From assembly GCF_028858725.1 (NCBI RefSeq), contig NC_084790.1, positions 2,176,001-2,240,000 on the forward strand: DNA of 64,000 nt, read 5' to 3'. Source of the DNA: Colius striatus. Its lineage: Eukaryota > Chordata > Aves > Coliiformes > Coliidae. Shown here in pieces: positions 38,601 to 50,532 of the stretch. Both the position numbers and the translations under genes were made by a program. The number at the start of each line of letters is the position of its first letter. Position 1 is the first letter of the stretch. Under the pieces are notes generated by a model. The model was not told the DNA's origin, did not search any database, and saw only the letters and a list, made by a program, of their open reading frames with translations.

Positions 38601-41378
38601 GTAAAAATCCTCAGGGCTCCGTTGGTCTGACTGAAACACGATGTGCACTACAAAATATGTGTCCTATCTCAAGTACAAAAGTGTGATAAGACATATTCCT
38701 TCACATTCTTTCACTGTGACACAAGTAAAAAGAACTGTAGCTATCTAATGGAGTGTGGGAGATGTGTTGCAAGGTCAGCTGTCAACAGCACTGCACGAAG
38801 CACAGTGGAAAGAGGACAAATCACAAAAAGGCAGAACTCAGTAATGAGAAATGGTTAAGGGAGTTCTGGCACATTTACCATGAGATTAGAGGACACATAA
38901 AAGCTACTTTAACGCAGCTGATGTAAACTCACATGCTGCCAGAATGGATGTTATGGCTGCTGGAATGGTGTGTCCAGTTCAACAAGCTGAGGGTTTACAG
39001 AGAGACATGGGACCTAATGCCATGCTGTGTAATGAGGACTGAAGGGAGGTAGCTAGTACATGAACATTTAAGCTTCCCTGTGTCCACAGCCAAAGGTCGC
39101 AAAGCAGGATGAAAACAAGTCAAGGGCACAGTGAATGGTTGAGAGAAATCAATTATCAAAGATTCATTGTCTAGTGTATGAAACAGAACAGATGGTCAAA
39201 CAGGTCCATCAAACGTCCTCATGTTTTGTGTCACAATGCATAGCAGCATTATGTAGCAAGAGAATCACCAGCAGGAAGCACACCAGCTTGTGTGTTTGGT
39301 GTCTTATTGCAAAGTAAGTTTACAGAGAATTAGTAGCACTGTAAAAACACAACTGGTTTTTGTGACACTGCTCTTCTTCCACTTTGACTTGTATTCCATC
39401 TTAGATGATTGAGTGAATTCAATACTTTAGAGAAGGTAACAAAAATTATGGTTCAGCTGTCTTTCTAATTCCTACCAGAACTGCTCCACTGTCACTCCTG
39501 ACAGCTAATTCCCATACAGATCTCCAACCTCTTTTGGAAGCTTAGCACATTCTCCACTTTAAATGGTATCTGTGTTCTACCCAGATGGAAGAAAAACAGC
39601 CTTCAACAGTTAGCACTGGCCCATCACTTACTGGATCACAACTTGTTTCTGCTAATGATTAAAATGGCCAAAGAGCTGCTCCCAAGAGAGGATTACCATA
39701 GAGAATATAAAGCATTTATGGTATTCAAATATGATATTCTGAAATGAACATCATCCCTGGGATGCAGCTTCTCATGCTTCCCATTGAGTGTGCTCCTGTG
39801 ACAAGATGTAGCTGCTGTGAGCTGTGTTACTTCAACACTATGTGCCACACAGACTGTTTCCCTTCATTCTACTCCTGCCTGACGGACTTCCTGGAACTCC
39901 AAGTCTGCCAAACCCTATGGTCTCTCTTTTCTTGGTTGTGATCTCCTTTGAATTCCAGTTTCCTTGCATGCTGAATTATGCTGACCATTATCAGTGATTA
40001 AGACATTAACAGACAATCAAAGGACCTTTCCACTAAAGCAAGGGTACCACCTCTTTCAAATGCTGGGCTGAAATCATGGGGTAAGAAACTGCAAGTTAGA
40101 CCTCCTCAAGCCTCCCTAAGGTGAAGAGGCAGTCAAAGTTGATTTCATCCTGATTTAATGTCACCACAAATACATTTCTTAATCCCAGCTGTGACCTGCT
40201 AAGGGGTATGCCTTAATATCTATCCCTCCCTGCAGCTACTCTGTACTCTGACACATCCACCCCTCCTGACCAAAATGCCTTCCTCCCAGCCTCACAATGC
40301 ACTGGAATTCCCCTGTGAGGTCTCTGATGAGATTATATTTTCCCCTATGCCTGTTTGGTTCTTTTTGTGGCTTCTACTATGAGCAGCCACAGCAAATTTT
40401 TCCAAAGCCCTCCATACTGCCTTGGTGATGTCCACTCACATGTGCCAAGTAACAGGGCAGAGCAAAACCCACCAGAAGACAGCACTCTGGGATGCTTAGG
40501 GGAATCATAGAATGGTAGGGTTGGAAGGGACCTTTGGAGATCATCTAGCCCAACTCTCCTGCTGAAGCAGGTCCCAGCTAAATCAGGTCCCAGCTAGACC
40601 AGGTCACTCCCGTGCTAGTCACACTATGGGTTGGTGGTTGGACCTTGGGCACATGGTTGTACTCAGCCAGCACCCTGTTTGCATCACCCACCACAAACTG
40701 GGCACTCCATCCCACCGTCATGCCAAGCCTCACCTTGATCAGCTTGCAGCGGATCTGGGCAGATACCATGTGGCTGTTGCGGAGGTTGCCAACACGGAAC
40801 ATGAGGCAGAGTTTGCCATCCCGCTGTGAGACCACCGCAGCACGGCTGAACATGAGGGTCTCAGCTCGCTTCTTGGGCTGGGACATCTTGATGAACATGC
40901 AGCCAATGAGGAATGCATCAACGATGGATCCCAGCAGTGACTGGAACAGGAAGAGCACGATGCCCTCCGGGCAGCGCTCGGTTATGTAGCGGTGCCCGTA
41001 GCCAATGGTGGCTTCAGTCTCTATGAAGAAGAGGAAGGCTGAGGGAAAGTTGTAGACGTTGGCCACACATGGGCTGTAGGTGTCATCATGCACCCGGTGC
41101 AGGTCACCTCGCAGGTAGGCAATGCCCCACCACATCGAAGCCATGACCAGCCAGGCCACTGTGTAGGTCAGCAGGAAGATGAGCAGGTTCCAGCGCCACT
41201 TGAGGTCTACCAGCGTGGTGAAGAGATCGGAGAGGTAGCGGCTGCTTTCCCCGCCCAGGTTGCCGTGTTGCACGTTGCAGCGCCCGTTCTTATCCACGAA
41301 ACGCTGCCGCTCTCTGCGGCTGCGAGCCGGGCCCACCGCCTGGTACTCGTCCCCAAACTTCCTGCGCACGGCAGACAT
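32625..41378 (-). CDS. GIRK1-like G-protein-gated inward-rectifier K+ channel (KCNJ3 paralogue)
   Basis: GIRK1-type subunits co-assemble with other GIRKs to make Gbeta-gamma-activated K+ channels in the plasma membrane. Three coding exons: 41378-40734 (645 nt), 35050-34834 (217 nt) and 33220-32625 (596 nt with TAA). They join in frame to 485 residues, close to the ~500 of GIRK1, with GT-AG introns. Visible: N-terminal [19 protein letters not shown]1 ([20 protein letters not shown]), pore helix with the GIRK1-specific second Phe ([11 protein letters not shown]), filter GYG followed by His where GIRK1 has Tyr, M2 with the GIRK1-type Asp ([14 protein letters not shown]), then [14 protein letters not shown] and [17 protein letters not shown]. 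The tail keeps GIRK1-only motifs ([33 protein letters not shown]) but is otherwise diverged. Bird KCNJ3 should be nearly identical to human KCNJ3, so this is more likely a paralogue. Coding integrity looks good. Confidence 0.92.
33221..34833 (-). other. Second intron of the KCNJ3-like gene
   Basis: Non-coding sequence between the second and third coding exons with no recognised repeat. It contains a short poly-A run near 34780. Confidence 0.6.
35297..35455 (-). mobile_element. CR1 LINE 3' end, short and diverged
   Basis: ATCATAGAATCATAGAATGG tail, then GATCATCCAGTCCAACCCCC. About 160 bp, in the first intron of the KCNJ3-like gene. Confidence 0.9.
35456..37964. other. First-intron sequence of the KCNJ3-like gene, nothing recognised
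   Basis: AT-richer intronic DNA. The open frames are short and show no similarity that I recognise. Confidence 0.4.
37965..38125 (-). mobile_element. CR1 LINE 3' end fragment
   Basis: GAGAATCACAGACTCTTAAG tail followed by CATCCAGTGCAACCCCCCTG and GAGCAGGGCACACAGGAAC. Same subfamily as 25005. Confidence 0.9.
38369..38386. repeat. (AC)9 microsatellite
   Basis: Perfect AC dinucleotide run in the KCNJ3-like intron. Confidence 0.95.
38387..40500. other. First-intron sequence of the KCNJ3-like gene, nothing recognised
   Basis: No exon, RNA gene or repeat family recognised. Confidence 0.4.
40502..40612 (-). mobile_element. CR1 LINE 3' end, short
   Basis: GGAATCATAGAATGGTAGGG, then GATCATCTAGCCCAACTCTC. 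About 110 bp, lying about 120 bp inside the intron from the donor of the first KCNJ3-like exon. Confidence 0.9.
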
Positions 41379-41765
41379 GCTGCCGGCTGCCGAGGGCCTC
41401 CGCGGGCGCGGGGAGGATGCGGCGGGGCGGGGATGGGGGAGTCGGCCGCGGACACTCGCTACCGAGCGCGGAGCCGGGGCCCCGAGGAACGAGCGGGAGC
41501 CGGATCGGGGAGAGCAACCGCGACGAGACCGACGAGACGCCGGCGGGACTGCGCAGCCGGCGGCGGAGCCGGAGCGAGGGGCGGGGGGAGGCGGAGCTCG
41601 CCGGAGACTGGGGCGGGAGCAGAGCCCGGGTCGGAGACCCTCGGGCGAGGACGAACGACAAATGTGGTTTCACCGTTCACAGCCTGGAAGCGGGAGCTCA
41701 GGCTGCCGGGGATTAGAAGAGGGATGTGAGCGGCACCGAGGCACCGGCAGCGCTAGGGGTTTTAA
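41379..41765 (-). promoter_or_regulatory. CpG-rich 5' flank of the KCNJ3-like gene
   Basis: Dense CpG directly upstream of the start codon (for example GGCGGCGGAGCCGGAGCGAG near 41560), continuous with the CpG-rich first exon. It is a likely promoter and 5' UTR. A CR1 begins at 41772 and so limits the promoter to under 400 bp before unrelated repeat sequence. Confidence 0.6.
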
Positions 41766-41771
41766 AAGCAA

Positions 41772-42955
41772 ATCACAGAGTCACAGGATGGTGGGGTTGG
41801 AGGGGACTTTTAGAGCTCATCCAGTCCAAACCCCTGCAGAAGCAGCTCCCACCTAGATCAGGGAGCACAGGAACGTGTCCAGGTGGGGCTTGAAGAGCTC
41901 CAAGGAAGGAGCCTCCACACCCTCCCTGGGCAGCCTGGGCCAGGGCTCCCTCACCCCAACACTCAAACAGTTTGGCTTTGTGTTTAAATGGAACTGTTTG
42001 TGTTCCAGCTTCATCCCATCACCCCTTGTCCTCTCACTGGATACAACAGACAAAAAGTGCTGCCCCAACCTCCTGACACCCACCAGTGAGATCTTGGTCA
42101 CTATGAATGAGCTCCCCCCTCAGTCTCCTCTTGTCCAGCCTGAGCAGCCCCAGGGCCCACAGCCTTTCCTCAGCAGGAACATGCTCCAGTGCCCTGAGCA
42201 TCTTGCTGGCCCTGTGCTGGCCTCTCTGCAGCACTTCCCTGTCCCTCTGCAGCTGGGGAGCCCACAACTGGCCCCAGGACTCCAGATGAGGCCTCAGCAC
42301 GTGTGGCAGAGCAGAGAAAAGGGGAGCAGAAGCTCCCTGGCCCTGCTGCTGGATCCACACTCTGCTGGATGCCCCCAGGCTGCCATTGGCTCCTTGCCCA
42401 CGAGGCCACGTTGCTGCTCATGGGCAGTCGATTCTCCCCCAGCAGTGCCAGGTCTGTCTCCTGGAGCTGCTCTCCAGCAGCTCACCCCCAGCCTGTGCTG
42501 CTGCAGGGGCTTGTTCCTCCCCAGCTGCAGGACTCTGCCCTTGCCCTTGGTGACCCTCAGCAGGTTCCTCTGTGCCCAACTCTGCAGCTGGTTGAGATCT
42601 GGCTGCCTGGCAGCACAGCCTCTGGGCAATCAGCCAGTGCTCCCAGTTTGGTGCCAGCAGGGCACTTGCTGAGGGTCCCTCTGTGCCCTCACCCAGGTGG
42701 CTGATGAAGATGTTGAGCAAGACTGGCCCCAGAACCCATCCCTGTGCAACTCCACTGGCCACAGGCCTCCAGCTCCATCCTGTGCCATTGATCACCCCCC
42801 TCTGGGCTCTGTCATTCAGCCAGCTCTGTATCCACCTCACCTCCACTCATCCAAGCCATCCACTGCTCTCCCCTCATCTAGCCAGCCGGTTATGCACTCA
42901 TAGAAAACATCAGGTTGGTCAAACAGGATTTCCCCCTGGTGAATCCATGTTAACT
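41772..42955 (-). mobile_element. CR1 LINE, long young copy
   Basis: Tail at 41775 (AATCACAGAGTCACAGGATG). It is nearly identical over about 1 kb to the copy at 23124-24440, but lacks a segment of about 85 bp near 42855 that the other copy has at about 24212-24295. Confidence 0.93.
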
Positions 42956-43490
42956 CCCCCAGATAACCACCAAAATTGTGAAGCTAGCTCAGTTATCCAA
43001 CAAAGGAACATCAGGATGCTAATCCTCAGTCTGCACTGGGGAGAAAATGAATATTCCAAGTAAGCCTGACTTAGTCCATCAGAGTTCTTCCCTGAGGACC
43101 TCTGTGCATTCCTGCTTCCTGCTGAACCAGCTGGGGAGCTGTAGGGAACACAGCTCGGTCATTAGAAGCTGATGTGATTCCAATGCACCTCTCATGCTCC
43201 TGTTGGACAGAAAAGATCTGAAATCAGCAGTGTTAATTACTCATGGCTTTAGAAGCTCAAAGCTATAGTGACTTCCCCTCCCCTTGTCAGTTTTAATGTT
43301 GTTTCTCCAAAATAACTGGTAGTTTCTCAGTTATATATTAATAGTTTTATAATTCTGGTCAGTCATTTCAACACTTTGAGCAAAGCATTGTCAGTACAAA
43401 ACCATAGCCCCCAGATACTGACTTTATAGCAACTAAGTCTGTAATCACTGGTGATGACTCTGTTTTTATTCAGCTCAAGGCTGAGAACTG
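42956..43490. other. Intergenic, nothing recognised
   Basis: Short unique stretch between two CR1 copies with no recognisable gene. Confidence 0.4.
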
Positions 43491-43494
43491 AATG

Positions 43495-43945
43495 AACTGT
43501 TTGCTGGAGAGAGTTCAGTGCAGGGCCACAGGGATGACAAAGAGAGTGGAGCATCTCCTTTGTGCTGAAAGGCTGAGGGAGCTGGGGCTCTGCAGCTTGA
43601 AGGAGCCTGAGGGGTGAGCTCATTCATGTTCCAAATGCATCAAGGGTGGGTGTGAGGAGGCTGGAGCCAGGCTGTGCTCAGTGATGGCCGATGACAGGAC
43701 AAGGGGCAACGGAGACAAGCTGGAACAGAAGAAGTTCCAAAGCAACACAAGGCAGAATTTGTTCGCTGTTGAGGTGAGGGAGCACTGGCAGGGGCTGCCC
43801 AGATGGGCTGTGGAGGCTCCTTGTCTGGAGCCATCCCAAACCCAGCTGGATGAGTTCCTGTGTGCCCTGCTCTAGGTGGTGCTGCTCTGGCAGGGGGGTT
43901 GGACCAGATGATTTTTCCAGGTCCTTTGCAATGCTTAAGATTCTG
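43495..43945 (+). mobile_element. CR1 LINE 3' fragment
   Basis: Same subfamily as 60500-60957 (GAGTTCAGTGCAGGGCCACA, then GCACTGGCAGGGGCTGCCC). Ends near AAGATTCTGTGAATA. Confidence 0.92.
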
Positions 43946-46115
43946 TGAATATCCTCAACCAATCATTTCCAGACTAATCTGCAAGAACTAAATGTGTCAG
44001 CCTTAACAAGTACATGATTCTGAGGACATACACTTGGTTGTATCAGTACACACTGGACATTACTGATGTAACTCAACTTTCTTGTCATCTTGTCTTTGCC
44101 ATCCTTTGTGAGCTACATTTAGAATTAGAGTTCCCATAAATCTTCAGCTTGCTAGGGAAGTGTTCTCCTCAGCAAACTGTGGGTACTGCTGTGTAAACAC
44201 TACCTCAGGGTATGTTGGAGGTTCATTAGCAGAAGAGCCATCCTGGATGCCTGCAAACACCCTCTTCAGTTGCTGGGTGACCTGAATCTCTTTTGTGCAC
44301 AGGAAGAATATTGGGTATACCCAAAATGGCAACACCTTCCTCTTTACCTACTCCTCCTGGCTTGCACAGGATCCTTGTGATAACGTCTTGTGATAAACTG
44401 GATGTGTATCATGGGGCTTGAGTGGACATTACTAACAAGCTGGGCTTTCAAAACAGCAAACTTGCTAAATGCAGTCTAAGGAGAGCCCCACTGCCTGGAA
44501 ATCTCTCTTTCATGACATTAAAAAACCCCATTCTACAAATGTCTGTTCACAAAGTGGAGAACCCTGAGTGCATTTTCCAGAGAGTTTTGATTTTTGAAGG
44601 CATTTTGATGGCATGCACATTATCTATGACTACAGCTGGGTACTCCACAGCAATATCTCCATCTGACTCAGCTACTGCTGAGAAAGACAGAATAGCTTTT
44701 TTATTTAGTTGCTTAGGGAGAATACAGGAACATTTCTTTTCAGTCCTTTCTTTTGTAAGAATATAGTTACTCTGCATGGCTGATCAAAGCAACAGTACCC
44801 CACTAGCCAGATGTTTATTAATAGGGGTTTCCTATCTCCCTGCACAATGCTCCCATCCACAGAAAGCAGTTATTAAATCCATCACATCTTGTGCTAAACA
44901 CAAGTGTCTAAAGGAACTGCAATAGCCTAGAAGTATTTCAGAATCATGTTTGTATTCAGTGAAGCAATCATAGCAAAGTAGTGTAAGTTTAAATCTCCTA
45001 GAACCACAATGAACTGAAAACTGCTTTGGAGAGTTTTTGCATTTCATGGGATCCCCGTTCTTTTTGTTGTTTCTTTTTTGTTACCTTTTTCTCTTGTAAA
45101 ATAACAAGTGAAAGTTGCTTCAATTCAAATAAGCCTGAGGGTATAAGAAAGAGCAATTTCATTTATTTCTTCCCTGGTAACTGCAGCAGACTGCTGAAGT
45201 ATTATTAGATGTTCTTGTAATGATTAACTTCTATTTGAAGAGGCCATCTGATTCTGTATGCATTTAGTAATATTGCTGCCATCATATCTGCAAAACCACA
45301 CTGAGTAAACCCTTAAGCCATCTGCAGTGAAGAACTAACTGTAATGATGTAGAACAGATTTGCCAATGACTCGTGTGCCTGTGACTTGACTGAGGAAACT
45401 GTATTCATGGATACATTTTTCACAAATTTAGGAGTTTTCCTATGCTTTTACAGCCACAGCAGTGACTGCTGCAAATGGAAGCACTGCTATTTGTACCCTA
45501 ACTCAGAAGAAGGAAAATGATCTTTTCTTTCACATTATTCTCTGTTTAGGAGAATACAGGGAAGCATTTCTCCTTTGCCTTCTATTAATGCCATTCATCA
45601 CCATAATACTGCATCACTAATGAACAGCTTTGGAGAAATTATTACTTAATTGTACATTAAATTCTATAAAGCATAAAATTATCAGCAATGTTTAGTAAAT
45701 ACTTTGATAAATAGCCTGGTTACTCTTTCCAGAGTAATGTTCTGAGCTGCAGATTGTTTTAATCCTATGAGTTTGCTGACCAAAGTAGCAGTAGTCCTAA
45801 ATTATTACTTAGTCTTGCATCTGGCTAATAGATTGTCCTGTCCTTACTGCTGAGGACTTTCAAAGGTTGAAGAGCTAGAGCAATACTCTGTGAAGTTAAA
45901 ACTCATCCATTCCTAGCCCCTCTCTCTCCCAAATAATACTGTTTTCTTTTCTAGGAGCCCAGTGAATCTTCTGCCATATCACTGTGATTTTTTTGATCCT
46001 CTCTTTTTGTCTCTTCCTTGGCTATCCCATTTCACTTCACTGAATACTGCATTTTGTCTTTAACTGTAAGGCCTGGATCGCTTCTTGTGCATGCCCTGAC
46101 AGCTAGCCCTATGCC
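43946..46115. other. Intergenic AT-rich region, nothing recognised
   Basis: About 2.2 kb with no recognised gene, RNA or repeat. Distal regulatory DNA for the divergent KCNJ3-like and MPP3 genes is possible but not shown. Confidence 0.4.
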
Positions 46116-46116
46116 A

Positions 46117-46440
46117 TCATAGCATGGTGGGGTTGGAAGGGCCCTCCAGAGCCCATCCAGCTCAATCCCCTGCTAAAGCAGGTTCCCCTCACTCAGGGGG
46201 CACAGGAAGGTGTCCAGGTGGGTTTGGAAACCTCCTGAGAAAGAGCCTCCACACCCTCCCTGGGCAGCCTGGGCCAGGGCTCCCTCACCCTCACAGTAAA
46301 GCAGCTTTTACTTGTGTTCCAGTGGAACTGTTTGTGTTCCAGCTTATGTCCACTACCTCTTGTCCTGTTTCTGACCACTACAGAAAGAAGAAGTGCTGCT
46401 CTATCCTCCAGACATCCACCCTTTAGGTAAGGTCCCCCAT
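46117..46440 (-). mobile_element. CR1 LINE 3' fragment
   Basis: ATCATAGCATGGTGGGGTTG, then CACAGGAAGGTGTCCAGGTG and CCTCCACACCCTCCCTGGGC. The 5' limit is approximate. Confidence 0.9.
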
Positions 46441-46689
46441 TAATCTTCTCTTTTCTAGGCCTCTGAGCTTCTGCTGGCCTGGCTGCCAAACACCCCCCAG
46501 CAACATTTGTCCCCATGTATTTTTCTGCATGCTCCAATGCCATGTACCCCCTCTTGGCATGAGTCTCCCTGGTAAAAACATCCAGAGTCACTGCAGCATC
46601 CTCCAATGCCACAGCGCTGATGAGAGCTGCTAGCTAAGAGACTAGACGGCTACTCTCACTACCATCAACACTTTCAAAACAGGACTCCC

Positions 46690-47340
46690 CTCAGAAAACG
46701 GGGCTGTGGACTGGCTGGTGCAGAAGTCACGGACACGGCCCAGGTCCCTCAGCCCGCTCCAGAGACACCCGGGGGCCCCTTCAAGGGAAAACAGCGTCCG
46801 GCGTCGCGCCTCTGAGGTGAAACTCCGGACCGGAGCTCGCACCCCGTGGCCTGCGGTGAGCTGCAGCCCTGACTATACGCTACGGCTTCACAACGAATCC
46901 CCAGCGCTGCACGACGAGCCAGGCTGCTGCAGCCTCCTTCAAGTGGCGCGGCCGCCCGTCCGGCCACGGGCAGCTTGGGGGAGGGAGGGAAGGAGGCGGC
47001 GCATAGAGCAGCGCTAAGGGCGCATGAGCGAGACGCGCAGCGGGTTACAGGGACGGGAGCGGCGGGGAGCTGCTCTGTGGCTTGCCGGGACAGGCAGCCG
47101 GCACCGCGGGGCTCCGGGCCTGGGTCCTCATCCGCAGGTAACGGCCGCCCGGCGGTTGCGTTGCTTCCGAAACACGAGTCCGTACCTGTCAGGGCGGGGA
47201 CAGGGCGACGCCATTTTGTAGCCGGGCGGGGCGGGGCCGGGCTCGGCTCGGCTCTGACGCCGACTTCGAGGCGCGGGTCCCCCGGGGTTTCCCAGGTGGG
47301 CACTGGCTGAGGCCGTGGGGCTCGGAGCCGTGACAGGCGC
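46690..47340 (+). promoter_or_regulatory. MPP3: CpG island, probable MPP3 promoter and first non-coding exon
   Basis: CpG-dense block containing GGCGCGGCCGCCCGTCCGG-like sequence. A plausible non-coding exon ends at TCCGCAG|GTAACG (donor about 47138). MPP3 coding begins about 3.4 kb downstream, so a 5' untranslated exon here is expected. The exon boundary is inferred, and antisense transcription from the island is also possible. Confidence 0.6.
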
Positions 47341-47616
47341 GAGGGGAGACCTCCGTGTGGCGGAGAGGTGCTGGCAGGACCCTGCCTCGGGTCTGGAAGG
47401 AGACGTCTCGTTGTCGGCGTGCGAGAAATCTGCCCCGGGGCATAACCTCATTTCGTACCCCGTGGCCGTGAGGAGGGTCGGCCGTGTTAGCCTTGCTGCC
47501 GGCAGAGCCGTCGCTGCCCAGGCTCGGGGGAGAGCCGTCTCTGGGGCTGGAGAGCCGTGCCCGGGGGAGCCGGTGCGCCTCGCCGTGCTCCGCCCCTCGG
47601 GTTCCCGCCAAGCCCC

Positions 47617-48005
47617 TGAGGGGATGCCCGGCTGAGGGGATCTGGGGTCGCCTGAGGGGATCTGGGGTCGCCTGAGGGGATGCCCGGCTGAGGGGATCTG
47701 GGGTCGCCTGAGGGGATTTGGGGTCGGCTGAAGAGATGCCTGGCTGAGGGGATCTGAGGTCGCCTGAGGGGATCTGGGGTCACCTGAGGGGATGCCTGGT
47801 TCAGGGGATCTGGGGTCACCTGAGGGGATGCCCTGGTGAGGGGATCTGGGGTGGCCTGAGGGGATGCCCGGCTGAGGGGATCTGGGGTCGCCTGAGGGGA
47901 TCTGGGGTCACCTGAGGGGATGCCTGGTTCAGGGGATCTGGGGTCGCCTGAGGGGACACCCTGGTGAGGGGATCTGGGGTGGCCTGAGGGGATGCCCACC
48001 TGAGG
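47617..48005. repeat. Minisatellite beside the MPP3 CpG island
   Basis: Alternating 20-bp (GAGGGGATCTGGGGTCGCCT) and 16-bp (GAGGGGATGCCCGGCT) modules, often paired as a 36-bp unit, over about 390 bp with CpG in many copies. Confidence 0.93.
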
Positions 48006-50446
48006 CTGAGATTGGGGGGTTGCAGGTGTGTTGTGGGGCCTCCCATGAAGGGCCTGTCCCGGTGGTGTCGAATGGGGAACAGTGTGTGGTTTGCTTCATG
48101 TTCCCTTCAGCCATCAGAGCAATGGCTGGTTTAGTACAGAAGTACATGTACCCAGCAAAAGGCTATTTCATCCAGATTCGGACTCTTCTTGTACACAAAA
48201 GCAAAGCGAGGAGAAATCCTGTGTCATAGCTATAAGCAATGATCTTACTAACATGGAGATGCATTTTTCTGAGCTAATCACTGGGGTGATCTGGAAAGAC
48301 GTTAAAGTGCAACAGCTTTCCAAAATGAGATCTACTACTTTGGCTAAAATATCTGGATTACAGGAGCTTTATGTTGTATTAGGCTATGTACCACACTGGG
48401 ATTATTTTATGCCAAAGCACATTATGCTTCTGTTTAATCTCCTTTGATGCCACGTAGAGCATCAGTTTATTCGGTCCTTTCCAAATATCAACAATCCTTT
48501 TCCTCAGCAAGAAAGGTGGCTCAGGCATTATGCCTTGGGAACAGCTGGGCAAAAGATGCATGTGAAAAGTGAATTCTGGTTTAGGGTAGATGATTTTGAA
48601 GAGGGAAAGTGTGTCTGAGCCGATTCATACTGCAGTAATGGAAAGACAGATTCATAGTTTTGAGCCCCTCGTGTGAAATGTCACATGGTGGGCTTGAATT
48701 TAATACCTTGAAGCCAGCTCTGAGTGTTGACATGGAGAGTCCTGCTGACAAATTACTGGATGCAGAATGCTTTTCATTCCAATCAGTGCTGGCTAACAGG
48801 ATTTTTTGCAGAGCATGGGAAATGCCTCTAGGGGAAGCTTAAGCTTCCATTTTGATTGCTGTGCCCAACTCATCAAATTCTGGTGCTCCTGAGTTTGCTG
48901 TCAGGTTTTTGAGATCTTAAGACATATATTTTTCCAGGTTCCTGTGTGGGATGATTCTTCACTAAGAGTCTGAAGAACAACTCTGGTATTCTTGGGTTCT
49001 GGTGCTAAATAAATTTGACAGTGGGAGGCACACATTGTTACAAAGACAGAGCAGGCCATTAAAGTTCCCTTTCTTGATAGGCACACATTGTTACAAAGAC
49101 AAAGCAGGCCATTAAAGTTCCGTTTCTTGATAATTAGACAAGATCTAAAACTCCACCTCAAGTGAAATGAAATGGTCAAGGAATCAGTGATTGAATGAGT
49201 TGCCTATACGTTTCTTTTTGGCTTGAAGTCTTGGGGAGGAATGTGTGTGAAACCTTTCTTCCTGCAAAGCAATAGGTAATAAAAATGCTTTTGGAAGTTA
49301 AAGAAATGTGTATGTAATACAATGGAGTGTCATCCATGGATTAGAGTGAAATTTCAACCCTCAGATCACTTGCTTAAAGAACTCAGCTATGTTTTAATAC
49401 CCCAGGTGGATTAATTGAGTGTAGCAGTAGAAAATACAAGGTGCAGAACACAGGTTGAGCTTAATATTTCAGTACATTGTAGAGAAACTCAGGCATCTAG
49501 AAAATGGTGGATACTAAACCAGGGGATGCTAATTTGCAACGCAGTACTGTGGTATTTTCAGGCAGCTAATCAAAGCTGAATCAGAAAACAATCCAACTTA
49601 ATACCAAAGAATTACCTACAAATAGAAACACAGGGAGCATCTTTTATTGTATTCAGCAAAGAGCTGGAGTATCTCACATTTCTTTCTAATCCTTTTTGCA
49701 TGCTGTTAGGGGATGTTTCTTTTTCTGCAGACGTCTGATTAATCTTATGAGCATGAACAAGATTTTGAAGGCCTTGGAACGCACAAAGTGTTTCATCTTG
49801 GACTGGTGATTAGAACCGTAGATTCAGTTTTGCAGGTTGAAATTAAATTCCTCTGGAGTCATTTGCTCCCAGTAACAAGAAAAAAAAAATCACCAATAAA
49901 AGCATCTAATGGAATTTCTGAGCTTTGGAAGTAGCCTTATTACAGCATCCTTAGTACCCATGACCGAGGTTGATGGAGTGACACGTCTACTAGCTTTTAT
50001 GAGTTGCATGTAGTTGTAGCATGGTCTGCATCAGAATGCCAGGGAGTTGCAAATTCTTTTGAGGTGTGCTTTTAGGAAGCCTCAGAACATCTTGTTCTGA
50101 TGACATCTTCCTGCATGCTCTATTTCTGTGCAGATGGTGTTTATTGGTGCTTTTAGACATTCATTCTGCTGACTGCTTTTAAAACTGAAATGTTTTCAGG
50201 CCTTCTGAAACTATTATGAGAACAGGATAGGGAAGAATCTGCTCTCTTCAGCATCAGCTTTGTCCAAGTTACCATAGGGTTATCATATATCTTTTGGGTT
50301 GTATCTTTTAGCAGAATAACTGCAGGACTTTGCCTGATTCAGGTTAAACACTTGATTTACTATTTTTACATGGATTTACTGTTTTTACATGATTGCCATT
50401 TTTGCTTGCATGCTTGAGCTTCAGGTATTATCTTTGCTCATTTCAG
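48006..50446. other. MPP3: MPP3 5' intron, mostly unremarkable
   Basis: Intronic sequence between the CpG island and the first coding exon. Apart from the tandem duplication at 49028-49133 no recognised feature is seen. Confidence 0.5.
49028..49133. repeat. 53-bp tandem duplication
   Basis: GGCACACATTGTTACAAAG begins at 49028 and again about 53 bp later. The two copies differ at very few positions (CAGAGC/CAAAGC; CCCTTT/CCGTTT). Confidence 0.9.
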
Positions 50447-50532
50447 GACTGCATCTGAATCGCAGTCCAGAAAGAAGAAACAGTCCTGTTGATTTAAGTT
50501 GACCATTTCTCTCTAAGATTAAGAACAAAGCC

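Noticed and set aside
32625-41378. Naming the channel gene simply KCNJ3
   Set aside because: Divergence from GIRK1 and the location beside MYL4/MPP3 argue for a paralogue, so the symbol was left empty.
41088-41856. Frames of up to 213 codons antisense to the KCNJ3-like first exon
   Set aside because: Antisense shadow of a conserved exon plus CpG-rich promoter composition.
46749-47635. Several GC-rich frames over the MPP3 island
   Set aside because: Stop-poor CpG island composition with no domain and no conserved start.
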